A stretch of DNA of 64,000 nt, from NCBI RefSeq assembly GCF_014650175.1, contig NZ_BMUL01000004.1, positions 434,001 through 498,000 of the forward strand, read 5' to 3'. Each line of letters opens with the position of its first letter. Position 1 is the stretch's first letter. The translations under genes and the position numbers were made by a program. The notes below the pieces were generated by a model that was not told the origin of the DNA, did no database searches, and saw nothing but the letters and a program-made list of their open reading frames with translations. Positions 39,926 to 47,237 of this stretch are shown here, piece by piece. The stretch comes from Streptomyces termitum (GTDB taxonomy: Bacteria; Actinomycetota; Actinomycetes; Streptomycetales; Streptomycetaceae).

Positions 39926-41584
39926 TCAGACCGGGAGCCGGGTCAGCAGTCCCGCGAGGTCCGCCGACGGCGGCAGGGTGCCGAAGGCGAGGCCCCGGTC
40001 GCCGGCGAGCCGGGACGCGCAGAACGCGTCGGCCACCGCCCCCGGCGCGTACCGCACCAGCAGCGCGCCCTGGAGGACCAGCGCCGCCCGCTCCGCGATC
40101 CGCCGCGCGCGCAGCTCGGCGTCCTCGGCGGGCCGCAGCTCGCCCCGCAGCTCCGCCCAGGCCGCGTCCAGCCGCCGGTCCGCCCCGGCCGCCGCCCCCA
40201 CCTCGGCGGCGAACGCCTCCAGCGCCTCCGGCTCCCGGGCCAGCGCGCGCAGCAGGTCCAGGGCGTTGACGTTCCCGGAGCCCTCCCAGATGCCGTTGAG
40301 CGGGGCCTCGCGGTAGAGCCGGGGCATCCCCGACGCCTCGTCGTAGCCGTTGCCGCCCAGGCATTCGAGGGCCTCCGCCACCGCCACCGGCTGCCGCTTG
40401 CACACCCAGTACTTCCCGACGGCCGTCGCCAGCCGCAGGAACGCCCGCTCGCCCGCGTCGCCGCGCACCGCCCGGTCGGCGGCGCCCGCCAGCCGCAGCG
40501 CGAGCGTCGTCGCGGCCTCCGACTCCAGCGCCAGATCGGCCAGCACGTTGCGCATCAGCGGCTGGTCGATCAGCTTGGCGCCGAACACCGAGCGGTACCG
40601 GGCGTGGTGGACGGCCTGCGCGAGCCCGGCGCGGATGCCGGAGGCGGAACCGAGCACGCAGTCCAGACGGGTCATCGTCACCATGTCGATGATGGTGCGC
40701 ACCCCCCGCCCCTCGTCGCCGACCAGCCAGGCCACCGTGTCGTCGAACTCCGGCTCGCTGCTGGCGTTCGAGCGATTGCCGAGCTTCTCCTTGAGCCGCT
40801 GGACGCGGAAGGTGTTGCGGCTCCCGTCCGGCAGCACGCGCGGCACCAGGAAGCAGGACAGGCCGCCCGGCGCCTGCGCGAGCACCAGGAACAGGTCGTT
40901 CATCGGCGCGCTGGTGAACCACTTGTGGCCGCGCAGCCGCCAACTCCCGTCCGCCGCCCGCTCGGCCGTCGTTGTGTTGGCCCGCACGTCGCTGCCGCCC
41001 TGCTTCTCCGTCATGCCCATCCCGGCGAGCAGCCCGCGCTTGCCGGCCGGGACCCGCAGCCCGGGGTCGTACGTCCGGCTGGTCAGCAACGGCTCGTAGA
41101 CGGCGGCGAGTTCGGGGGAGCGGCGCAAGGCGGGAACGACCGCGTACGTCATGGAGACCGGGCACAGATGGCCCGCCTCCAGCGTCGAGACGACCATGAA
41201 GCCCGCCGCGCGCGCCACGTGCGCGCCGGGCCGCCCGTCCGCCCAGGCCGCGCCCGCGAGCCCCGCGCCCACCGACAGGTCCATCAGCTGGTGGTAGGCC
41301 GGATGGAAGTCGACCTCGTCGATCCGGTGGCCGTACCGGTCGTGGGTGCGCAGCTCGGGCTCGTACCGGTTGGCCTGGTCCGCCCAGCGCTGCGCCTCCT
41401 CGCCGCCGACGGTCCGGCCGAGCCGGTGCAGCTCCTCCAGGTGCCAGGCCGCGCCCTCGCGCGCCACGCCCTCCAGGAGGACCGGATCGTCGGCGACGTC
41501 GTGGCCGGCCAGCGGCGGCGGCTGGTTGACGACCTCGTGGGTGGTGGCGGCGGGACGGCTCTGCGGTGCGGCGGCGGTGGACAC
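39926..41584 (-). CDS. AidB-like acyl-CoA dehydrogenase family protein
   Basis: A 552-residue acyl-CoA dehydrogenase-fold flavoprotein. The N-terminal THEVVNQPPPLAG and GMTEKQGGSDVRANTT are signatures of the AidB branch, as is LGGNGYDEASGMPRLYREAP near the C-terminus. AidB in E. coli is an alkylation-response protein with isovaleryl-CoA dehydrogenase activity and DNA binding; the role of actinomycete relatives is not settled. GTG start at 41584 has AGGAGG in front. It lies 55 bp after a TetR gene on the same strand, so is probably in the same transcript. Confidence 0.87.
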   Translation of the reverse strand: MSTAAAPQSRPAATTHEVVNQPPPLAGHDVADDPVLLEGVAREGAAWHLEELHRLGRTVGGEEAQRWADQANRYEPELRTHDRYGHRIDEVDFHPAYHQLMDLSVGAGLAGAAWADGRPGAHVARAAGFMVVSTLEAGHLCPVSMTYAVVPALRRSPELAAVYEPLLTSRTYDPGLRVPAGKRGLLAGMGMTEKQGGSDVRANTTTAERAADGSWRLRGHKWFTSAPMNDLFLVLAQAPGGLSCFLVPRVLPDGSRNTFRVQRLKEKLGNRSNASSEPEFDDTVAWLVGDEGRGVRTIIDMVTMTRLDCVLGSASGIRAGLAQAVHHARYRSVFGAKLIDQPLMRNVLADLALESEAATTLALRLAGAADRAVRGDAGERAFLRLATAVGKYWVCKRQPVAVAEALECLGGNGYDEASGMPRLYREAPLNGIWEGSGNVNALDLLRALAREPEALEAFAAEVGAAAGADRRLDAAWAELRGELRPAEDAELRARRIAERAALVLQGALLVRYAPGAVADAFCASRLAGDRGLAFGTLPPSADLAGLLTRLPV

Positions 41585-41639
41585 GGGCGCCTCCTGAGGA
41601 CGGCTGTGGACGGCTGTTTCCGAGGTGCGGAAGGAGTGG

Positions 41640-42242
41640 TCAGGGAGCGCCCGCGCAGCGCAGGGCGAGGGCGGTGAGCTCGGCGAGCAGGGCGTCGGCG
41701 GAGGCGCTGCCGGGGGCGCCCAGCGGGTCGACCAGGACTTCGCCGACGGCGCCGGTGAGCGCGGCGGCGGTGATCGCGCCGTTCTGCTCGGGCAGCGTCC
41801 CGGCGGCGACGCCCTCGCGGACGACCTCGGCGAACAGCGCGTGGTAGCGGCGCCGGAAGGCGAGCCGCTCGGCGCCGACGGCGGGCTCGGCCGGGGCGGC
41901 GAGCAGCGCGTGCGCGAGCCCGGGGTTCTCCAGGGCCCGCCGGGCGAAGACCTCGACGCCCCGCGCCAGCCGCTCGACCGGATCGCCCGGCGCGCGCAGC
42001 ACCTCGCCGAGCACCTCCACCTCCCGCCCGGCGGCCCGCCGGAAGACCTCCACGGCGAGCGCCGCCTTGGACGGGAAGTGCTGGTAGACCGAGCCGGCCG
42101 CGATCCCGGCGGCGTCGGCGACGGCGGTCACGGACGCCTGCGCCCACCCCACCTCGGCGACGACCGAGGTGGCGCGGGCGATCAGGTGCTCCCGGGCGGC
42201 TTCGAGCCGGCGGAGCTCGGCGGGTGTCTTCCGATAGGCCAC
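41640..42242 (-). CDS. TetR-family regulator
   Basis: A TetR/AcrR repressor of about 200 residues. The DNA-binding domain covers roughly residues 10-55, with VTAVADAAGIAAGSVYQHFPSKAAL as the HTH and the Y-x-H-F-x-x-K hallmark. The GTG at 42242 (VAYRKTPAELRR) is preferred because most relatives begin at the AYRKTP motif; an upstream ATG at 42278 would add twelve residues. Likely controls itself and the AidB-like gene downstream. Confidence 0.88.
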   Translation of the reverse strand: MAYRKTPAELRRLEAAREHLIARATSVVAEVGWAQASVTAVADAAGIAAGSVYQHFPSKAALAVEVFRRAAGREVEVLGEVLRAPGDPVERLARGVEVFARRALENPGLAHALLAAPAEPAVGAERLAFRRRYHALFAEVVREGVAAGTLPEQNGAITAAALTGAVGEVLVDPLGAPGSASADALLAELTALALRCAGAP

Positions 42243-42308
42243 CCAAGAAGTGAACCACCCTTCAGAACTTTGCGCCACGGTCCGGAGGGGTTTCCGGCGG
42301 GGCCGTCC

Positions 42309-43769
42309 TCAGGGGGTGACCGCGATGTTGGTGAGTCCGGCGGTGGCGTTCTTCACCGTGTTGGAGGCGTGGACGACGTTGAGCCGGCCCGCGCACTTCG
42401 ACGTGGAGGTGATCCGGATCGCGTACGCGCCCGCGCCGCCCAGGTCGGAGGAGTTGTCCCGCCACACGTTCCCGCAGCCGTTGGGGAAGGACGGGGTGGT
42501 GGCCGGATTGTGCGTCTCGTAGCCGTTGGCGAAGGTGCCCGGGGCGGCGAACGTGCCGGTGTTGCCCTCGATCAGGTAGTCGACGCCCTTCACGTCGATC
42601 CACGAGTCGGCCGAGTTCTGGCCGCTGATCCCGCGCCCGTCGAAGGTGTTGCCCCGGACGACGCCGCCGAAGGTGCCCTCCTTGACGTCGATCGGCTCGG
42701 CGGCCACGTTCGGGCCGATCCGGTTGCCCTCGACCCGTACCCGGTCCGAGCGGTCGACGCCGTCCTGGTTGCCGTGGCAGCCCCAGTTCGACCCGGCCGA
42801 ACCGATGTACACGCCCTCGCCGTACCCCGGCTGGACCAGGCCGGTGGACTCCACCGTCGAGTTCCGCAGCACGCCGTCGGCCGACGAGCGCCGGAAGTGC
42901 ACGCCCTCCTCGTCGACGTGGTGGACGTACAGGCCGTCCAGCGTCACGTGCGGCGAGGCGTCGAGGACCACGCCCTTCTTCGCGTCCCGGACGGTGAAGC
43001 CGGTCAGGTTCCAGTACGGCGCCCGGTACAGCCACAGGCCGTAGCCGGAGTCCCAGCCGTCGGTGGGCGCCGGGCAGGAGGGGCCGCTGCCGGACGGGCC
43101 GTCGTTGACGAGGACCGCGTCGCGCGGGCCGGTCAGGGTGATCGGGCGGTCCGCCGCGCCGGGCCGCTGGGCGACGAAGGAGCCCCGGTACTCGCCGGGC
43201 GCCATCCGGATCGTCCGGCCGGGTACGGCGGAGGCGAGCGCGGCCCGCAGCTCGGCGGCGGTGGCGACGTCCACCACGGGCCCGGCGGGCGGCCCGCTGG
43301 TGGGAGGAGTGGTGGGCGGAGCGGTGGTGGGCGGTGCGGTCGTCGGGGTGGGCGTCGGGGTCGGGGTGCTGCCGCCGCCGCAGGGGGAGCCGTTGACCGT
43401 GCAGTTCAGGGGCAGCCCCAGGCCGCTCGCGTTGAAGCCGAAGCCCTGGGTGGCGCCCGGTGCGATCGAGCCGTTCCAGGAGACGTTGGTGAAGGTGTAG
43501 TGCCGGCCGCTCTGGGTCTTGGTGGCCGACCAGTGGCTGCTGACCGAGGTGCCCTCCGGCAGGTCGAACTCGACCGTCCAGCCGTTCGCCGGGGCGTCGC
43601 CGCCGTTGGCCACGGTGACGTCGGCGCCGTACCCGCTGCTCCAGGTGCCGGCCCGGGCGACCGAGGCGGTGAGGGCGGGGGCGTCGGCGCGGGCCGACGG
43701 GGCGAGCAGCCCCGCCGCGATGAGCCCGGCGGCGGCCGTCGCGACGACGGCCGGTGTCGCTCTGCGCAT
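42309..43769 (-). CDS. Secreted CBM2 plus right-handed beta-helix protein (pectate-lyase-like fold)
   Basis: A 486-residue exported protein. Signal peptide (MRRATPAVVATAAAGLIAAG, cleavage near SARA), then a CBM2-type carbohydrate-binding domain of about 100 residues with WSSGYGADVTVANGGDAP and YTFTNVSWNGSIAPGA, then a Pro/Thr linker, then a parallel beta-helix of about 310 residues with repeated short strands (LRNSTVEST, VRVEGNRIG, VVRGNTFDG). CBM2 modules bind cellulose or chitin, so the enzyme likely acts on plant polysaccharide, perhaps as a lyase. Catalytic residues were not identified, and a non-catalytic adhesin-like role is possible. Start follows GAGGAG. Confidence 0.87.
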   Translation of the reverse strand: MRRATPAVVATAAAGLIAAGLLAPSARADAPALTASVARAGTWSSGYGADVTVANGGDAPANGWTVEFDLPEGTSVSSHWSATKTQSGRHYTFTNVSWNGSIAPGATQGFGFNASGLGLPLNCTVNGSPCGGGSTPTPTPTPTTAPPTTAPPTTPPTSGPPAGPVVDVATAAELRAALASAVPGRTIRMAPGEYRGSFVAQRPGAADRPITLTGPRDAVLVNDGPSGSGPSCPAPTDGWDSGYGLWLYRAPYWNLTGFTVRDAKKGVVLDASPHVTLDGLYVHHVDEEGVHFRRSSADGVLRNSTVESTGLVQPGYGEGVYIGSAGSNWGCHGNQDGVDRSDRVRVEGNRIGPNVAAEPIDVKEGTFGGVVRGNTFDGRGISGQNSADSWIDVKGVDYLIEGNTGTFAAPGTFANGYETHNPATTPSFPNGCGNVWRDNSSDLGGAGAYAIRITSTSKCAGRLNVVHASNTVKNATAGLTNIAVTP

Positions 43770-43846
43770 GGTGGATCGTCTCCTCGTGCGGGACGGGGGT
43801 GGTGGAGGTCCGGGTCGGTCGGCCCTCGAGAACTCCCTACCCGGAT

Positions 43847-43867
43847 GAATAGGCAGGTTTCCTTACT
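43847..43867 (-). promoter_or_regulatory. Imperfect palindrome upstream of the CBM2 gene
   Basis: On the minus strand AGTAAGGAAACCTGCCTATTC resembles the GTTAGGAAA/TTTCCTAAC element I recall in front of secreted polysaccharide-degrading genes of actinomycetes. It lies about 80 bp before the start codon. The match is imperfect. Confidence 0.35.
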
Positions 43868-44060
43868 GTTGTGACCCCGTCAATGGTCCGGACCAGTTCC
43901 GTTCGTACGCGCCCCTCCCGCGCGCCGTCTCTTTCCCGCCACCCCCGGCCGGGCCGAGGTGTCGTCCGGCGCGCCCGCGCCCCTACAGTGCGGGGTGATC
44001 CCGCGCCACCCCGCGTCACCCCGCGCCCCGGGCGTGCCGCCGCCGAACAGGAGCCGTACC

Positions 44061-45386
44061 GTGGCCGTTCCCGCACCCCCCGGCCCCCGGCAGGCCCCCG
44101 GACCGGAGCCCCGGCCGGTCCCCGAGCTCGACCCCGCCCGGGTCGCGCGCCGGCTCGCGGACGGCGGCGGACTGGTCGACGTCCTCACCGAGGTCCGGGC
44201 GGAGACCGGCGGCCTCGGCGCCTTCCGCCTCGACCCCGCCGCCCCGCCCACCGTGCTCGTCACCGGCCCCGACGCCGTCCAGCACGTCCTGGCCCGCCAC
44301 CCCGAGGGGTACGTCAAGCGGTCCCACCGCGCCCGCGTCCTCATCGGCGACGGCGTCCTCTCCGCCACCGGCGAGGCGTGGCGGCGCCAACGCAAGCTCC
44401 TCCAGTCCCAGTTCACCGGACCGGGCATGCGCCGGTACGAGGAGCGGATCACCGCCGCGGCCCGCGTCACGGCCGCCCGCTGGGCCGAACACGCCCGGAC
44501 CGGACGGGTCTTCGACGTCGGCGAGGAGATGCGCCGCTTCGCCCTCGACACCATCTGGCGGGCCCTCACCGGCCACCCCCTCGACGCCGAGACCGAACGC
44601 GAACTCGCCACCGTCGCCGAGGTGATGACGGCGCTGCCCAGCCTGCCCGCCGGCACCGTCGCCGCCCACGGAGCCGTCGCCGGGGGGATCGCCCGCATCG
44701 ACGCCGTCGCCGACCGGGCCGTCGCCGTCGCGCGGGACGGCGGCGCGGGCCCCGACGGCCCCGGCCTGCTGCGCGTCCTCGTCGAGGCGTCCGCGACCCG
44801 CCCCGAGTACACCGACCGGCTGATCCGCGACGAACTCGTCACCCTCCTCATGGCCGGCCACGAGACCACCGCCACCACCCTGACCTGGCTGTACCTCCTC
44901 CTCGACCGCCACCCGGAAGCCCGCGAGCAGGCCCTCGCCGCCGGACCCGAGGGCTCCAAGGAACGGCACCGCGCCCTCCAGGCCCTCCTCCACGAGACCC
45001 TCCGCCTCTACCCCTCGGCGTGGATCCTGCCCCGCCACGCCGTCGAGGACGACGTCCTCGACGGCCACGCGATCCCGGCCGGCACCGACCTGATCGTCTG
45101 CCCCCACCTCACCCACCGCGACCCCGGACTCTGGCCCGACCCCGAGCGGTTCGACCCCACCCGCTTCACCACCCCCGGCCGCCGCCCCGCCCACCCCGGC
45201 GCCTACCTCCCCTTCGGCATCGGCCCCCGCGCCTGCCTCGGCCTCCAGTTCGCCCTGCGCGAGTCCACCACCCTCCTCGCCCACCTCCTCCCCGGCCCCG
45301 CCCCCCGCTTCCACTCCCTCCCCGACCGCACCTCCTACGGCATCACCGTCCGCCCCGACGGCCCCGCCCCGGCCACTCTCGGCTGA
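44061..45386 (+). CDS. Cytochrome P450 (orphan)
   Basis: A P450 of about 441 residues. The I-helix AGHETTATTLTW, the K-helix ETLRLYPSAW (ExxR), the PERFDPTRF segment and the heme loop FGIGPRACLGLQFALRE are all intact. It is of the CYP102/fatty-acid-hydroxylase-like or eukaryotic-like class, judged by ETLRLYP and the PERF motif. The GTG at 44061 is chosen because AGGAG precedes it by six bases; the frame stays open upstream to 43959. No redox partner gene is adjacent and the substrate is unknown. Not obviously linked to the PTM cluster, which lies 21 kb away. Confidence 0.88.
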   Translation: MAVPAPPGPRQAPGPEPRPVPELDPARVARRLADGGGLVDVLTEVRAETGGLGAFRLDPAAPPTVLVTGPDAVQHVLARHPEGYVKRSHRARVLIGDGVLSATGEAWRRQRKLLQSQFTGPGMRRYEERITAAARVTAARWAEHARTGRVFDVGEEMRRFALDTIWRALTGHPLDAETERELATVAEVMTALPSLPAGTVAAHGAVAGGIARIDAVADRAVAVARDGGAGPDGPGLLRVLVEASATRPEYTDRLIRDELVTLLMAGHETTATTLTWLYLLLDRHPEAREQALAAGPEGSKERHRALQALLHETLRLYPSAWILPRHAVEDDVLDGHAIPAGTDLIVCPHLTHRDPGLWPDPERFDPTRFTTPGRRPAHPGAYLPFGIGPRACLGLQFALRESTTLLAHLLPGPAPRFHSLPDRTSYGITVRPDGPAPATLG

Positions 45387-45460
45387 CCCACCGGCCGCCC
45401 CGGGCCGCTCTGTTACGTTGACGGCCGGTCCCGGTCCCCAGGAGAGGAAGCGTTCCGTCC

Positions 45461-46120
45461 ATGGCTCTCATCCACCGCACCACCATGCGGCCCACCAAGC
45501 AGGAGCTCGTCGCGGCGTGGCTGCCGACCCGGGAGTGGTACGTGCCAGGGACGGGAGAGGTCCGGCCGGTGGCGGTCGGCGGTTTCCGGCTCGACGACCC
45601 GGCGGGCGAGGTCGGCGTCGAGTTCATGGCCGTCGCCGACGGGGAAGGCCCGGACGCGGTGGTGTACCTGGTGCCGATGACGTACCGGGGCAAGCCGCTC
45701 GACGGCGCGGAGGGCGCGCTCATCGGGACCTCCGAGCACGGGGTGCTCGGCACCCGCTGGATCTACGACGGCGCCCACGACCCGGTCCTCGTCGCGCAGG
45801 CGTACGCGCTCCTTGCCGGCCGCGCCGCCGCCCAGCACCGGTCCCTCAGCGACACCCCCGACCCCACCGTCACCGCCGTCCTCGACCCGGCCCCCGGCGG
45901 GGACGCGGAGGCGCTGGACATCGTCGACGGCGCCGACCGCACCGACGTCCGGCTCCGGACGGACGGGTCCGGGACGGCCCTCGTCCTCCGCTTCCACCGC
46001 GTGCTGCGGCCCGCCGAGACCGGGGCAGGGGCAGGGGCCGTCGGGCGGGTCACCGCCGCGTGGACGCCCGGCGGCGGCTCCCCCGTCCGGGGCGACTTCC
46101 TCACCGTCCACCCGGTCTGA
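45461..46120 (+). CDS. Maltokinase N-terminal cap-like domain protein
   Basis: A 219-residue protein beginning MALIHRTTMRPTKQELVAAW. It resembles the N-terminal cap domain of actinobacterial maltokinase (Mak), seen as YVVYLVPMTYRG-like strands and an ALIGTSEHGVLG segment, but has no kinase catalytic part. Stand-alone copies are common in Streptomyces and are often labelled as alpha-glucan-related; their function is unknown. Seven bases separate it from the next gene, so they are likely cotranscribed. Confidence 0.75.
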   Translation: MALIHRTTMRPTKQELVAAWLPTREWYVPGTGEVRPVAVGGFRLDDPAGEVGVEFMAVADGEGPDAVVYLVPMTYRGKPLDGAEGALIGTSEHGVLGTRWIYDGAHDPVLVAQAYALLAGRAAAQHRSLSDTPDPTVTAVLDPAPGGDAEALDIVDGADRTDVRLRTDGSGTALVLRFHRVLRPAETGAGAGAVGRVTAAWTPGGGSPVRGDFLTVHPV

Positions 46121-46127
46121 GGCCGTG

Positions 46128-47216
46128 ATGACGGAGACGGAGGGACGGGAAACCGTACGGATCGGGGTCCTCGCCCCGCTCACCCGCCCCGGCTGGGACG
46201 AGGCCGGCCGGCATCTGCTCGCCGGGATCGAAGAGGGCGTCCGCGAGGCGAACGGCGCCGGCGGCGCCGACGGCCGGCCGCTCGAACTCCTCGTCCGGGA
46301 CACCGCCGCCGACCCGGACCGGGCCGCCGCGGCCGTGGACGAGCTCGACCGGCTCGGCGCGGTCGCGCTGGCGGGGGAGTACCACAGCGTCGCCGCCCGC
46401 GCCGCCGCCGCCCGCGCCGACGCCCTCGGCCTGCCCTTCCTCTGCTCCTCGGCCGTCCTCGACGCCCTCACCGACAGCCCCGCGCACGGCGTCGCCCGGC
46501 TCGCCCCGCCGCAGTCCCGGGGCTGGCGCGCGTACGGCGACTTCCTCCTCGGCGCGGGCCACCGCCACCTCGCCGTCGCCGCCCAGCCCAGCGTCTACTG
46601 GGCCGCGGGCACCCGCCTCCTGCGCGACCACCTCGCCCCGCACGGCGGCACCGTCACCGTCCTCGACGTCCCCGCCCTCGGCCCCGGCGGCGTGTGCGAC
46701 GCCCTCGCCGGGAGCGACGCCACCGCGCTCCTCCTCCTGGCCGGCCACCCCGAACCGGCCGTGCCGATCGTCCGCGCGGTCCGCCGCGACCCGCGCCTCG
46801 CCGGGACGCTGGTCGGAGCCCCCGCCGGGCAGCCCGAGTTCGCCTCCTGGGCCGAACTCCTCGGCACCGACGGCGCCGCCGTCCCCTTCCTGCGCTACCT
46901 CCCCGACCGGCTCGGCCCGCTCGGCACCCGCGTGGAGCGCGCCCTGCGCGCCCGGCTCGGCGCCGCGCCCTCCTTCGTCGCCTTCGAGGGGTACGACACG
47001 ATCGCCGTCCTCGCCGACCTGCTGCGCGCCCACGGCGCGGACCGGGCGGCCGTCGCCCGCGCCTGGCCGGACACCGACACCGAGGGCACCCGGGGCCGGA
47101 TCCGCCTCGCCCGCACGCCCGGCACCGGCCTGTGGCAGTGGCCGGAGCCGCCGGTCCAGGTCGCCGACCGGGACCCGGCCGACCCCGCCCGCTTCCGGGT
47201 CCTGCACACCGGCTGA
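46128..47216 (+). CDS. Leaderless periplasmic-binding-protein-like (type I) protein
   Basis: A 362-residue protein with the fold of branched-chain amino acid (Leu/Ile/Val-type) substrate-binding proteins: VRIGVLAPLTRPGWDEAGRH at the start, the VALAGEYHSVAARAA hinge segment, and FVAFEGYDTIAVLADLL near the end. It has no signal peptide or lipobox, and no ABC transporter permease or ATPase is next to it, so it probably stays in the cytoplasm and senses a small molecule rather than feeding a transporter. It is convergent with the large LuxR regulator gene; a functional link is possible but unproven. Confidence 0.8.
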   Translation: MTETEGRETVRIGVLAPLTRPGWDEAGRHLLAGIEEGVREANGAGGADGRPLELLVRDTAADPDRAAAAVDELDRLGAVALAGEYHSVAARAAAARADALGLPFLCSSAVLDALTDSPAHGVARLAPPQSRGWRAYGDFLLGAGHRHLAVAAQPSVYWAAGTRLLRDHLAPHGGTVTVLDVPALGPGGVCDALAGSDATALLLLAGHPEPAVPIVRAVRRDPRLAGTLVGAPAGQPEFASWAELLGTDGAAVPFLRYLPDRLGPLGTRVERALRARLGAAPSFVAFEGYDTIAVLADLLRAHGADRAAVARAWPDTDTEGTRGRIRLARTPGTGLWQWPEPPVQVADRDPADPARFRVLHTG

Positions 47217-47237
47217 CGGGAGCGGGGCGGGGTCAGG

